Shown: positions 45,083 through 56,876, numbered from the stretch's first letter. The stretch is 64,000 bases of DNA from Oscheius dolichura (GCA_932521035.1 OW051492.1:4898001-4962000); one strand, 5' to 3'. The notes: generated by a model not told the origin, from the letters alone. A program made the numbers and translations.

Positions 45083-46925
45083 TTAAGCTAGACGAGGCAG
45101 CTTTGTAACGTCCTCACTGCTTAGCGGACTCTGTGCAGATCTTTTAAAGCTCTAAATTACATAAAATACTTTTCTAAAATTTTGAAGTAAGTAACCTGTA
45201 TATTTCGTCCGTTATCTGCATCATTCTCGTAGTATTCGCCCTCATCTTCGACAATTGCATCGGATACAGCGCTGGGCAATCTCTCCTAAAGCAAAATATG
45301 TAGCTTTAGGTAAATCACGCGATAATATCATTGTTATAAAAACTTACATCTGGATCGGCTAAATCTTCGAGATGATTGCGATCACGATATGGTAATGTTT
45401 CATCAGGGATTGGCTGCATCTGTACAGATGGTGCATGACCTAACTCACGCAGATTTTCGAAGATTTTAACCTAGAAGAAAATGAGTGAATCACAAAACAG
45501 TAATTTACTGTAGTTTTGTCCAAATATTCATTGGTGTTTAGGTTCGTCATATTCGATGGAGAAATATGCAGTTTAAACTCAGGTCCAAAATATTCGAAAT
45601 AATCATTAAATGGTAAGTCTAAAGAGATCAATTTATAAAAAAATATCTCGAACCATTTGAGATTTCGGTATCAAGAGCAACAGAAGTCTCGTAAGTCCAA
45701 CAGCGAGAGACATTTCTGATAGTGTAGCCGCCACCACCAACTAATAATAAGGGAACTCCAAAACGTTTTAAGAAAGCGACACATCTTCCATGACCTATAA
45801 CCTCCACATCAAAGCCTCTTTGATTAAAAGTTGCCTTTGAGAGTTAGATTAAAACATCCTAATCTATCACCACTGAGCGAGTCTGCACCACATTGTAATA
45901 CTATTGCATTTGGTTGATATGATTCCATAACCTTCTGCATAACTGGATTAAATATTTTCTTAAGCAGACTATTCTAATGTTGCATCTCTCTGTTACCTCA
46001 TATGTGGCGTCATCAATTCCATCTCTGAGAGGAAAGTTTAATGCGTAATATTTTCCTGTGCCAGCCCCAACGTCTTTCAAGTCGCCTGTTCCAGGAAAAT
46101 ATTCTCCATATTTGTGAAACGAAACAGTCATTACTCTGTCAGTTGTATAAAATGCTTCTTCAACACCGTCGCCGTGGTGAATATCAATATCTACATATAA
46201 AACTCTCTATAAATCATGAAATCGAATTCATTCCTACTTTCAACGTACCTGATGAACCTTTAGCAACTCCAAAATAGCAAGAACTATGTCATTGCTATAA
46301 CAAAATCCGCTTGCTTCGCTCTTCTTTGCATGATGAAGACCACCCATCCAATTGATACAGATATCGGCATTACGGCGGTTTAATTTTTGAGCAGCCGCTA
46401 GAATGCTTACAGTAAAAATGTTAACCGGAACTTACAAACAGATCCTCCGCAAGAAAGTTGGCAAAATTCAAATACGCCATCAAAAACTGGGCAGTCCTAA
46501 AAATCATAGGGTACACACAAAAGAATTCATTTACCTCTCCGACGTTAAACCTCTGCATTTGCTTTGTATATTCAGATATATTGTCTTGGCGTATATTTTT
46601 CAAAAATGTAATATAATCATCAGAATGAAACTTGGTCATTTCTTCAAAGGTTGCAGGAATAGGTCTCTGAAGTAGATATTTAAAAAAAAATAACGGTAAA
46701 AATACATGGACTTCCATTTTTCGATATAGTCCATATTGGGTGAGAAGATTGTGCGTCATTCGAATACGGTGCGGCTTCATAGGATGCCCTTGACCGTAGT
46801 AGTAATTTCCCACATCTCCTTGAAAATGTCATTTAAAAAAATTACAGCAGGGAAAATCATTAAAAAAATATCTTACCATCGTAGTAATAAGAAACGCGAC
46901 ATTTTCCGTGTGGTTGAACTGACAT
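45083..46925 (-). CDS. HDAC1: Class I histone deacetylase (HDAC1/2 type)
   Basis: Zinc-dependent lysine deacetylase of Sin3/NuRD-type co-repressor complexes. Twelve exons: 46925-46877, 46818-46706, 46666-46535, 46496-46436, 46397-46249, 46206-45997, 45958-45835, 45794-45654, 45618-45509, 45470-45348, 45285-45196, 45151-45083; 456 aa. Signature parts: [40 protein letters not shown], zinc/catalytic [19 protein letters not shown], and [18 protein letters not shown]. The C-terminal tail is acidic. The intron at 45834-45795 has a GC donor (gcaact), required by the frame of LTLKGHGRC. The ATG directly follows an acceptor (attacag). Confidence 0.96.
45795..45834 (-). other. GC-AG intron in HDAC
   Basis: Minus-strand exon ends ctcaaag, intron begins gcaact and ends ttatag; only this joins LTLK to GHGRC in frame. 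A second of three GC-AG introns in the window. Confidence 0.75.
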
Positions 46926-47212
46926 CTGTAATTATTTCATTGAGAAAAAAATAGCAAAAAATAAAGTTGAAACAGTTGAGAAAACATAAGACAAGTAATA
47001 ATTGAGAAACGCAGCGACATTCGAAAATATATTTCAAATAGAATGCGCTGCGACCTCGCTTGGATCGTTTTGGCGACGGCGGTCTTGACACGAGCAAGGT
47101 TACGATAGGCCACTCTAAAATGTCGTCAAAATCATAGAAAATCACAGGAACTGTATATACAGAGACTTTCGAATCCACTCAAATTGATCGTTGACGTTTA
47201 TTTATAGTACAA

Positions 47213-47868
47213 TTAGCGATTATTGCGATTGATATATTCACGAACACGGGCCGCAAATGCTTCCTTATTTGTTGACCACTGTTGAGCAGCTTGGTTATTC
47301 AGAGCATCTTCGAAATCAATGAGGTCCGTAAAGAGAGATGCCAACCCATGGACTACCTACAAATTGATTTTATTTGGGTTATATGCCAAAAAAGCACCTC
47401 TGTAATATTTCTAGTGGGCCTCCATCCAAACTGATCCAAGCTGTTCTGCCGAAGCAAGGATAAACAAATCTGACCATCTTCCGTGATATTGGGATGCCAC
47501 ACCTTTGTTAGGCACTTTACTTGGGGTGGCTTAAAATTAGCATAATCACGAATAACAAAAATGGCAACCGCAATGTTATACTCTGGTGGAACAGTAATGT
47601 GGAATTTGAAGACACCATTTCTGTACATGCCTTCCTGAGGAGTGACGACCAGATCTATCTCATGCAACTCTCGAGTAGGGAAGGAAACTTTACACTGAGT
47701 CTGGTTTTTTAGATTATTTTCTAGGTCCTTTACTTCTGCAAAAAAGAATCCAATCAGCAATAGAAAAATTATACCTTGAGCTAACAGCTTTTCTCGAACA
47801 GCAATGCGGGTATCCATGTAGCGCTTGTTATCATCGACTCCATTAATTCTCTTTTGTAAATTTAGCAT
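47213..47868 (-). CDS. UBE2F: NEDD8-conjugating enzyme UBE2F
   Basis: E2 enzyme that carries NEDD8 and, with RBX2-type ligases, neddylates CUL5-type cullins. Exons 47868-47775, 47735-47569, 47529-47398, 47356-47213; 178 aa. Catalytic Cys in WHPNITEDGQICLSLL; N-terminal helix VREKLLAQEVKDLENNL and LFTDLIDFEDALNNQAA match UBE2F more than UBE2M. The intron at 47568-47530 is 39 nt, stop-free and in frame; removing it restores YNIAPPQVKCL, while retention would insert 13 residues. The first exon follows an acceptor-like ttctag. AT-rich. Divergent from SNRNP27. Confidence 0.9.
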
Positions 47869-48382
47869 GTTGACTAGAATATCTACCTGAACCGAAGAAA
47901 AATTACTAAAGCAAACAATAGATATGCAAAATCACATGAAAAGAGCAACCGACTTTCCCCCTAGAATTCGCACTTCAAAAGGTTTTCATCCGCAGCAAAG
48001 TAAAAATATGAAAAACAAAATCGATAACACTGAAATGTTAATCAGACGCTAGCAGAGAAGTGCTCTAAAATGTGGAGTAAGACTTTTGACGCGTGACCTA
48101 TCAGCAAACTGAAAGCGTCAATATAGACTATCGATTTCTCTACCTTTCCAGTACTGCAAGCGCTCGTAAATGCGAATAAAGAGCTAGAGAAAACTAGAAA
48201 TCCAGACTTTTCCAATCGAAAAAGGCAAAACGAAATGCGAGCCAGGCCGTACAATCAGACGCTAACTGCGCGCTCATTGCCAATTCGAAAACGCTCGTGT
48301 TCCATATATATATATTTTGCAGGCCCTTCTCTTTGTAACTTTTGCCTAATCTTAGGCAATTTCTGTTTTTTCAGGTAGTATA
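47869..48382. other. Bidirectional upstream region of UBE2F and SNRNP27
   Basis: 514 bp between divergent start codons. The 12-mer aatcagacgcta occurs twice (about 48040 and 48255). No TATA box was identified for either gene. An acceptor ttttttcag lies just before the SNRNP27 ATG. Confidence 0.4.
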
Positions 48383-49116
48383 ATGGGACGCAGTCGAAGC
48401 AGAAGCCGTAGTCGAGGTTAGTTACTACATCAAATAAGGGCAAAGTATACGATTTTAAACGAGTGTTTATAAGAAACGTTTTCACCATAATATTCAGTGT
48501 ATACCTACAGAACGTCGCCGAAAGTCCCGCTCCCGATCACCCGAACGTAGAAGAGATCGTAGTAGAGACCGTGGAAGAGATAGAGGTGGACGTGATCGCG
48601 ATCGAGATCGTGACAGAGAGCGAGGAGTCCGTCGTCGGAGCAAAGAAAGTACTAGTCGTAGCAGGTATGTGCTTGATTCTATTGTCACATTTCATTTAGA
48701 AGCCCTTTGGAACGCAGAAGAAGTAGAAGTAAAGATCGCAGTCACCGTGATAAAGATGATCATAAAAAACGGCGTGACAGTCCCCGACGAAAGGATAAGA
48801 AAGGTGAACGTAAGTTTGTATTATGAAAGCCAATTACAGCTCCTCGTTTAAGGACCAATCGATCTTCAGTCTGTTGCTAACGCTGAGCAAGATCTAATGG
48901 CTTCAATGGGCTTTGCCGGATTTGATACAACTAAAAATAAAAAAGTGAGATTTTCCCATTAATTTCTTTTGGCAATTTTTTTCACATCTCTTATGAATAT
49001 TTTTACAGGTCGAAGGGAATTATGAGGGCACGTCTAAAGTCAGCAAGCAGCGTCGTTATCGCCAGTACATGAATCGCAAAGGAGGTTTCAATCGCCCTCT
49101 TGAGTATATGGCTTGA
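48383..49116 (+). CDS. SNRNP27: U4/U6.U5 tri-snRNP 27 kDa protein (SNRNP27)
   Basis: Spliceosomal protein of the tri-snRNP, involved in 5' splice site choice. Exons 48383-48416, 48511-48664, 48700-48809, 48853-48944, 49009-49116; 165 aa. The N-terminal two thirds are an RS domain ([19 protein letters not shown]), and the C-terminus carries the diagnostic [16 protein letters not shown] and [19 protein letters not shown]. The third-intron donor was placed at gtaagt (48810); an alternative gtgaac eight bases upstream cannot be excluded. AT-rich. Confidence 0.95.
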
Positions 49117-49240
49117 TCTCCACAATTGTTATCATCTTTTTTACGAGTAAATATTATAGCAACCAAGCAAATCTTGTCCATTGTTCTAGTCGAGTCCATT
49201 ATCTACAAAACAATTTTTTTGGGAGCAACATGTAGTTTAG

Positions 49241-49774
49241 ATGTCGACACCTTCACCACACCATATTTCGCTTTTTGAGCCAGCCATTAATGCAGATTTT
49301 ATCTCGGGGGACACACGTGACAAAAAGTTGGTATTTTTTGATTAATTTTAACTCAACATCGAAACGGAGAACTTCTTTCAGTTTTTCTGTATTCGATACT
49401 TTAACTTTTGCAAATTCACCGCCTGATTGGTGGTCGATGGCTTTGTCTATTTTTATTTGGATGACTCTCTCCTATGCTATTATCTATTTTTCTGCCACCA
49501 TTGTAGCTGCATTATTTATGAGAAAACATCCTTATGTTGTTCTTATTACTATCCCAATGGCGTGTAAGTTATATAGTAACTACTTCGAAACTAAATTTTA
49601 GTAATGTGTGTTGTTGGACCTGTAACTGTCGGAATAATCACTTCAATGGTGATCGCCTTCACTCTTTCCGCTTCAGACAAGTATATTACCCATATACAAT
49701 GCTGTTTGCTGGGTATATTTCAAACCATTCTGCTTATAGCAGTATCCTTTTCTAGGCTACTTGGCACGTTATAA
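49241..49774 (+). CDS. TMEM170A: TMEM170 family membrane protein
   Basis: Small multi-pass ER/nuclear-envelope protein linked in the family to ER sheet formation. Exons 49241-49326, 49382-49563, 49602-49774; 146 aa. After a ~40-residue N-terminus come PPDWWSMALSIFIWMTLSY, an MRKHPYV segment, and the conserved GPVTVGIITSMVIA and LLIAVSFSRLLGTL helices. The ATG follows gtttag directly. The first exon/intron junction is duplicated perfectly between this gene and EDC3 (see repeats). Confidence 0.88.
49301..49347 (+). repeat. 47-bp direct repeat, copy 1 (TMEM170 exon 1/intron 1 junction)
   Basis: Begins atctcgggggacacacgtga and runs through the donor into the first ~21 nt of the intron. Identical over 47 bp to 49964-50010. 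Confidence 0.95.
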
Positions 49775-49963
49775 TGTACGTTTTGTAAATAGCTATATGT
49801 GATAAGTTACGGGTTGTAATAAATATGTATCAACAGTCTCTTTATATTTCACCCAATGCTCGCAGAGGAAACCTTCTTGAAATCGAGATCAAGCACTCGC
49901 CCCTGCTTGCGTCCAAAGCGCCTATAAAATGGCCTGGCGTTATTGCTGCGCGGACGCTGCAGA

Positions 49964-50010
49964 ATCTCGGGGGACACACGTGACAAAAAGTTGGTATTTT
50001 TTGATTAATT
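49964..50010 (+). repeat. 47-bp direct repeat, copy 2 (5' flank of EDC3)
   Basis: Perfect copy of 49301-49347, 663 bp downstream. It is followed by gcaggatattgttga twice (about 50010 and 50038), so the donor-like part is paired with possible acceptors. Confidence 0.95.
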
Positions 50011-50093
50011 GCAGGATATTGTTGAATTGTTGTTTAATGCAGGATATTGTTGAAATCAAACCATTGTATATCTTCTACTGACCATTCCAAAAA

Positions 50094-52146
50094 ATGAACG
50101 AGTGTATTGGTGCTGTGATAGCCGTGGACTGCGGTGCTGACGGCTACTATCAAGGCAAGCTAGCGAAATTGGATCTGGTCGGCGACAGCCGAGGAATTGT
50201 CCTATCTAACGCCTTCAGGTCAGTTTGATATATAAAGGCATTTTAATTTCCTATATAGAGAAGGCATGCCTTGTGGTAAAATGCTACGGTTAGATGTTAG
50301 TAAAATTCAGTCGGTAAAGGTTCTCAAAACAGCTGAAGCAGGGGCGCCGGCCGCTGTCGAACTACCAGAGACGCCGAGGAAACCTGCGATAAAATCAGCT
50401 GCATCCAACAAAAACCGTAGGCCAAATTCAACTTTATTTCGAAGAAACACTTGTAGCTGTGACAAATAAAACGAACTTTTCGATTCCCGAAACCCCAAAC
50501 AAAGGAAAATCGCTAAAATGGGTGATTAGGCCGTTGAAAAACGAGACATCCGGTAAGGATTACTCCACTTCGAGTGACATCGAGAGCCACAGCAGGTAGG
50601 CGGCTGCTGGGCTAGAAAAAAACGTGTTTAGTATCGAAAACAAGCCGAAAATACAGAAGAAGAAGGTGAAGCCGAGCCAGCGGCCGAAAGAGGTCCAGGC
50701 GGCGGCTGTCCAGACCGTCGAGAGCACCCCAACCCCCATGTTCAAAAGATACGAGCCCCAGGTTCCCAAGCCCCAGAGTCTCTCCGTCCCCGCGTGGGCC
50801 GTCAAAAGTGTCAAGAAAGGCCACGGCCCCTGTGGAATACCCATCCTGGATGTGCAAAACGGGTACGGGCCGATATCGAGAAGGAATGCCTACCTGGACA
50901 ATCCCATTGACTTCGAGGAGCTGTCCCAGGATTTTGACTTCCACTCGAATCTGAATATGTTCGACAAGGACAACGTAGAGGTCTGTTCCCCCTTTTTGTC
51001 CCCATTGAAATATTCCCAGACTGACGACGAGGACTTCTACGAGGCCGTGGAGAAGCCGAAGATGTCCCAAAACTTTCGCCACGACCAGAATATTTTATCA
51101 GATCCGTCACGAATCACCTCCTGGACGGCAGTCACCGCGAAGAATTGCTACTCGGCCGACGAGATGCCGTCCTCCAGTGCCCCGTGAGCGAGATCTCCCG
51201 CAAAAGACGAAACCAGTTTAGAAAACCTAGCGAGCTCCGCGCCCCCCGGCAGGCCGCCTTCTGTCCCAGTTCCTTCGAAAAGGTCTCGAACGGATCCAAA
51301 GTGCCATCATTAAATGAGTCAATCAAGTCCAAATATCTCGCGGTAGCCGTCCTCCCTCGGTATAAAAGCCCCTCATTTGCAGTCCTCCGTCGCCCACCTA
51401 ACTCCTCCCGGCTACTCGTCCATCGTCGCTGATCGGCTCCTTTCCTACTCCTTCGAAATTATAAAAACCAGGTACTGTCCTTTCTTTTCCCCATCTAATT
51501 TCCTATTTTAGCCAGTTGCCCAAGGTTCTCACAGTCGTTGTGTTGAGTCACAGCACCGTCTCGGAGATGGCCGCTTCGCTCGCAGCCGGTCTGACCAATC
51601 GAGGGTATCTTTCCTCCCGGACGAGTCAGACTAAAATATTCTAGACACCGTGTCCACGTCTACGGGGAGGCGAAAGACAGCGGCGGCATTAGGCGGCCAC
51701 CCAACTCCAAGAACCTCCCGCCTCGTCCCCATCTAATTGTCTCCCTCCACAAGGAGACAGTCCTCGCCGTGGTCCCCTACCTCGACAACAACCGGAATTC
51801 CCACATCCTCTCGCTCGAATCGCGTCCTCCCATTGCCGACTTTTCAAAGGTATCCAGACAATGTTTTTTTACGGAATAAATACAGACACATATCCTGATG
51901 TTGGGTGTCTTCACCGAGGGACTGTCTTCCGTCCCGGCCACACTGGCCGTCGGAAAGACAACCTTCGCCGCTCTGTGTGGTGCTGTATCCACCGCGGCAC
52001 CTATAGGTGAGTCTCTAAGGAAGACTTCTTCTACTTCTTTAGATTATCGAGTAGCAGATATTGGAGTTCCTTTTTCGTGGATCGTCGACGGCGGCGCGGA
52101 GGCCCTGGCCGACGCCTTCGCCACGGCTACCCTAATTAAACCATAA
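50094..52146 (+). CDS. EDC3: Enhancer of mRNA decapping 3 (EDC3)
   Basis: P-body scaffold that activates DCP1/DCP2 and binds DDX6. Eleven exons: 50094-50218, 50259-50416, 50457-50595, 50632-50980, 51020-51183, 51222-51342, 51383-51471, 51512-51604, 51645-51849, 51886-52006, 52043-52146; 555 aa. N-terminal divergent LSm domain (IAVDCGADGYYQGKLAKL; residues 1-~70), a disordered linker, the FDF segment DFEELSQDFDFHSNLNMFDK, and a C-terminal YjeF-N domain (KVLTVVVLSHSTVSEMAA to IGVPFSWIVDGG). Introns 36-40 nt. The first exons are AT-rich while exon 4 onward is GC-rich: a composition boundary lies inside the gene near 50.4-50.6 kb. Confidence 0.93.
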
Positions 52147-52304
52147 GTCCCCCTTCTACGGTTTTCCCACGTGTTTCCAATCGCAGTCAAGTCGGTCGCT
52201 AGTCTCTCTTTCTGTGATCTTTCCTTTCAAACTGTCCGTTTTCCCGCCAGTAGAAATAAATGTGTGTCCCCCGAACGCGTTGTCATAGCGACGGCCAGTT
52301 GACG

Positions 52305-52816
52305 ATGAGCGACGAAGCCCTGAGCCGGGTCGGAATTCACGTCGACGACCTCAACTATCTCCGACTGCTCAATCCAGGTAATTTCCCTTTCCTTTTTAAA
52401 GGGGCACGCCCATTTAGACGTGGCCGAGGTGTGCAATGAGCTGCACAATGAATCGAAAGAGTTCACCAGCCAGATGGGCACCTTCCGGGACACCACCGAC
52501 TCTCTCGTCCAGACACTCGAAGAGGTTATTTATCTCTTTTCGTCTATACCAAAGGGGCTTTCTAGTTGGCCGGTTTGGTTGAGACGGAGAAACTACGGGC
52601 CATGGCGTCTAGAACAGCGTTGAAGTCGGCGGAGAAGCAGAAATTGGCAGACACGCAGCAGATGCAGGTGGGGTGGACAGAGGCACTTTATAGCCGATGC
52701 AGATAATCATCAGAGAACGACAAGTGGAGCTGGACAGGCTACGGGCAGAGCTGGCCGCGGCGCACCAGATCGAGCAGGAACAGAAAGAATACCTCCAGCA
52801 GATAGCCAACAATTGA
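52305..52816 (+). CDS. IFT20: Intraflagellar transport protein IFT20
   Basis: Smallest IFT-B subunit; links Golgi-derived vesicles to ciliary transport, in nematodes confined to ciliated sensory neurons. Exons 52305-52377, 52418-52524, 52566-52667, 52703-52816; 131 aa, normal family length. Coiled coil throughout, with the family-like start GIHVDDLNYLRLLNPDV and LKSAEKQKLADTQQMQ. An in-frame upstream ATG (52260) would add 15 residues but lies in the probable EDC3 polyadenylation region, so 52305 was chosen from the family N-terminus. GC-rich. Confidence 0.92.
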
Positions 52817-52917
52817 AATGAATTCCTCTTGCCTTTTCTTCCTCCTTGGTATATTCCAGACGAAGAGGATGTACCTAGCCGGAACTGCCCGGGGGTACAG
52901 ATGCCGTCTCCGGGGAC

Positions 52918-52947
52918 CTGTTGGGGTTAGCGCCCGGCCCCCAACAG
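52918..52947. other. Perfect 9-bp stem hairpin
   Basis: ctgttgggg (52918-52926) pairs with ccccaacag (52939-52947), with a 12-nt loop, in the spacer between the convergent IFT20 and COUP-TF genes. Possibly a 3'-end structure. Confidence 0.4.
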
Positions 52948-53119
52948 CTCACATCATAATCGCTCGTTACAGTAGATCCTATGGTCATCCCGGGACCCAT
53001 TCGCGCACTCTTTGTCAATTGAGAAATTTGCAATGGAAATCTCTTTATTGCACTCAGACTATTGCACGGATCTATGGCACGGGGAGAGGAGAAGCTCGTT
53101 TGGAGAAGGGCCAGGGCAC

Positions 53120-54803
53120 TTAGGAGATGAAAGGTAGGGGGAACTGGAGGAAGGGATTGAGGAGAGGCCAGCGGGGGACGGCCTGTGGCTGGTGGAGGAG
53201 GTCCTTGACGACGGAGGAGACGGGCGAGGGCAGGCCGGAGAAGAAGAGACGCTCTATTACGAGGGGGTTGAAGGAGCGGAGAGACGGCAGACGGAGTAGG
53301 ATGCGACCGAAGCGGCCAGTCTGGAAAGGTGGACCGGAGGAGGCAGGGAGGATACCAGGAGAGCCTTGTGGCTGCGGCAGTAATCGTCGAGAGAGGCCTG
53401 GATCTTCTCCTGGACGGACTCCACCTTCGTCTTGTCCAGTAGTCCCGCGATGTCTGTAATGCCCAGGTTACGACTCGAGCCACGCATCAGCTGTGGCATT
53501 TATCGCCAGATTCAATCGGTGTCTCGAAAAAACGAATGTGTTCACCCCGCGGGCGGATGGCCACCGCGATAAGGAGCCCACAACGAACTGGCAACTGCTC
53601 GGGTTACGGTAGCTCACCCGGGTTGAAGAGGATAGCCGCCTTGACGCAATTCATCTCGGCTACGTCCAGGTGGAGGCCTCGGATAGTGTCCAGTTGACTC
53701 TGAATCGGTTGTAAGGAGCTGAAGGATGTGTGCCTACTTGGAAACTGACAGCGTCCTCGGACATGTCTATTTTCGAGCCTTCTAACTTTCCTCGGAGGCC
53801 GGTTATGTTGGCAGCCACTTGGGGAGGGATGGGCACTTGGGTAGTGCAAAGCATGAACAGTTGACTCCAACTGTTCTGCAGTAGAAGGACCTGAAGTGAC
53901 CGTCTCCTCTCTCTCCGGTTCTGTCTACCTGGTCAGAGGTGCAGAGATCCGCGAAGAAGGGAAGGTGCTTCGTCCAGTCGATGACAGCAAAAAGGACTTG
54001 TGCTCCGTACTCACCTACACTTTCTGAATGAACTGTACTCCTTTTTTTGTAGGCAATAACCTGTAGTAATGATCCTAGGCTCCGGACGGAGGATGGTGGC
54101 CAGCATGGGATTCAGAAAGGGGGTAGGGATGAAGGGGAGGAAGGGACCGAACGGTAAGGTTGGCGGAGGGATCCTGCCTCTTTGGACTGCTGAATGACGG
54201 GGGGATAGTCGAAGGAAGGGCCGGCTTACCTTCCTTCCTCATCCCCATCTTGACGCACTTCTTCAGCCGGCAGTACTGACACTGGTTCCGGTGGTGGACA
54301 TCCACCGGACACTGCTTTGTGCCCCGGCAGGTGTAGTTCAATGCTCGGCGGATAGACCTGAAGGAGGAGTGCTTGGTGGCCGGGAGGGTACCTCTTGAAG
54401 AAGCTTTTGCACCCCTCACAGGAGTATTGACCATAGTGTTTGCCGGAAGCCTTATCACCGCAGACTATGCATTCGTTGCCCTCGATGGAAGACGTCGACT
54501 GTCCCTCTGAAGAGGTGGCCGCCGGTGAGGGGGAGCTCTGGAAAACGCAATTCAAGAAGGGGCCACCACGGGTCGTTCGGCGGATGATCCATCGCGGCAG
54601 CCATAATCTGCTCATCAAATCGCGCATACTAAACGACTGCTGTGTTCGGGGGCAAAAAGGGCCACACGGCTTCTGAGAAATTATTACCAGCGACTACTCA
54701 CCTCGGCCACGGGGTCGATCTCGGGGCTGGCTGTGGGCAGCAGCAGAGGGAAGTTCGGCGAGCACAGACCACGCGGCAGGGACAGCGACCCATCGGAGGA
54801 CAT
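53120..54803 (-). CDS. NR2F: Nuclear receptor of the NR2F (COUP-TF/Seven-up/UNC-55) type
   Basis: Ligand-regulated or orphan transcription factor; family members set neuronal identity. Ten exons: 54803-54702, 54628-54547, 54506-54392, 54357-54230, 54189-54061, 54014-53929, 53890-53738, 53699-53618, 53453-53356, 53320-53120; 391 aa. DNA-binding domain with [19 protein letters not shown]-box EGCKSFFKR and [20 protein letters not shown]; the C-terminal extension VQRGR is the COUP type. Hinge is Pro-rich ([15 protein letters not shown]). Ligand-binding domain: [20 protein letters not shown] (signature) to [21 protein letters not shown] first ATG at 54803 follows a UTR acceptor (tttgtag). Confidence 0.93.
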
Positions 54804-55743
54804 CCCTACAAATTCGAGCAGGTATATTCTTGTATGTATCATTTGATGGAGATGGTAGTAGAGGGGAAGCGTGGTCACCTTCTAATTCTGGACGGACACC
54901 TTCATGGCTAACTCGATTGGAGGAGGAGGGAGGATGGCGGTGAGAAGACACAAATTAACCTGGGAAGGGTGGCGGATGGCCGAAAGAAAGGTGACAGGGC
55001 AAATTGTGGAATGTTAGAAAGAAAGTGTATGAGCCATTGGTGAAATTGAGAGGATGAGAGAGGGTGTTCTTTCCAGAAGAAATCTCGGAGAATTAAAGGG
55101 GGACTCAAAAGGGATTACTGTAATGTCTGAGGTCGGGGACCGGGGCGCCCAAAGCCAATAAAGTTGAGGAGGGCGGAGCAAGAGGAACTCTCGACGAGAA
55201 CTACGGTAGCCCGGGGGCCGAAAACGACATTTACACCAGAGGGATATTAATGAGAGGGAACGGGGACATAAACGAACCTTATGACTCGGGAGCAGTGACT
55301 CCTCGGACCTGGGAGAGAGGAGGAGGAGGAGACCTAATCAGAGGAGCCAAAAATGAAAAGTGGATTGAGAGGTACGGTAGGTGAGGAGGAGGCTAACGAA
55401 GGGGACAAGGGCTGCTCGTGGAAGAAAGAATGATTGGGTTAGGGAGCGGGATGCAGCCGGCTGGCTGTGGGCCTTGACCGGGTCGTAAGGACTATAAACA
55501 GGTGATATCCGAGGGCGTGTCGGCCGATGATTTATGTCCATAAACACTAATCTACCTCTCGGGAACACCTTGGGCCCTTCTCCCCTCCAGAAAACGGATA
55601 AGATCGTGACAGCAGACGGCGGCACACGGACCTCCTGCTGGGAAAGGCGAATCCGACTGGAAAATTATCGCCGAAATCGATTTTCAACTGACCCTTCTGA
55701 CCCCCTTCCTTCCCAGAAAACTCAGTTTTAAATGTATATTTAT
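54804..55743. other. Upstream region of the COUP-TF gene
   Basis: Contains a probable 5'-UTR intron (donor gtgacc near 54880, acceptor ending 54806) and palindromic TACNGTA sites at 55202 and 55373. No other gene seen. Confidence 0.4.
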
Positions 55744-56597
55744 TTAGTGGTTAAGATAGAGAGTGGCATTGCGTTCACAGATGAAGTTCATATGGACACG
55801 GCATGGAGAGAAGTGGGTGTAGCGCAGGTGGCGGTCGGTCTCGATCCTCATGAAGGCGCAGCGGGACTCCTGGTTCCATCCGTGATACTCGTGATTCTGG
55901 ACGAGCCAGGGCAGCTTCTCGGTATCGATGCCACAGCCAGCCTGCCAGTCGGTACTCAACTCATCCTTCCGGAAAAGGAGCCAGGTTCTTCCGGGGACGG
56001 AAGCTTGAGCGATGACATCCTAAAAATTTTTCATATTGTTTTAGGGGAGTAACTCACGAATTCTTCCTGATCGTCGGCAACGAAGAGGGTGGTATCGAAG
56101 TTCTGGCAGGTCTTGCTAGCCATCTCCATGGTGGCGAGCTTCTTCTTGATCAGGTAGCAGGACTCCTTGTAGCGGAGCCATCCCTCGGGGCAGGGGGAAA
56201 CGGGCTCGTCCATCTGGATGACCTCCTTCTCGGCACAGGGCTTCTCCTTGGTCTCGAAGGGGAGCTCGATGTCCTCGTGGTTCCACTTCCTCAGGGGGTC
56301 CTTCGTAGTGGTGGCCAGTTCCTCAGTGGATTCCGCCAGCATCTCGGTGGTAGAAGAGGCGGCCTCCTCGGTGGTGGTGGAGATCATCTCTTCGGTTGTG
56401 GTCTGCTCCATAGTGGTGGTGGCCGTAGAGATCCTCTCTGTAGTCGTGGGCTCTTCGATGGCAGTGGTCGTGGTCTCGGTCATCAGGTCGGTAGTCGAGG
56501 ATAGGGCGGAGAGGGTCGTGTCCTCTACGCCGCTTCCCTCATCGCAGGCCGCCAAGACGGAGAGGAGGAAGACCAAGGCTACGAACAGCAGTCGCAT
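55744..56597 (-). CDS. Secreted C-type lectin with mucin-like Thr/Ser-rich region
   Basis: Exons 56597-56058 and 56019-55744, 271 aa. Signal peptide (LLFVALVFLLSVLAA), a mucin-like Thr/Ser/Glu-rich region (residues ~22-95, repeated TTTEE units), then a C-type lectin domain from CPEGWLRYKESCYLIKKK to CRVHMNFICER. The canonical calcium-binding EPN/QPD and WND motifs are not visible, so sugar binding is uncertain. A TATA box (56652-56645) lies ~50 bp upstream of the ATG. Nematode lectins of this form are often intestinal or epidermal and immune-induced; that role is inferred from family only. Confidence 0.85.
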
Positions 56598-56644
56598 CGG
56601 GGATCGGGGATCGGTGACTAGTGACTAGACTGGCGAAGGGCCCC

Positions 56645-56652
56645 CTTATATA
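56645..56652 (-). promoter_or_regulatory. TATA box of the C-type lectin gene
   Basis: TATATAAG on the minus strand, 55 bp before the ATG at 56597. Confidence 0.7.
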
Positions 56653-56876
56653 GTCAGAGGAAAAGCGAAAGCGAGCCAGGCGACCCCCACTTTTGAGCCC
56701 CGAGAGCATGTTTCCAGATGCTCGGAAGGCGGCGGAGTGCCTTCATGAAACGGACAGAAGACTGTTCTTTGATCTCTGTCATAGACTAAAAACATAGAAA
56801 AACACAAAAAGACAAAAAGAAGGAAAGGTCCAGTCGACGGTTTATTAGTCTCTCAATCTCATTTCGTTGTAGTGTT

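Noticed and set aside
49241-50010. The 47-bp duplication as a transposon footprint
   Set aside because: No terminal inverted repeats or target-site duplication flank either copy, so a segmental duplication is simpler.
51359-51368. TATAAAAG inside EDC3
   Set aside because: It lies within a 40-nt intron between conserved coding exons; no internal gene start follows.
52260-52304. Upstream in-frame ATG as the IFT20 start
   Set aside because: Adds 15 residues absent from the family N-terminus and overlaps the probable EDC3 polyadenylation region (AATAAA at about 52256).
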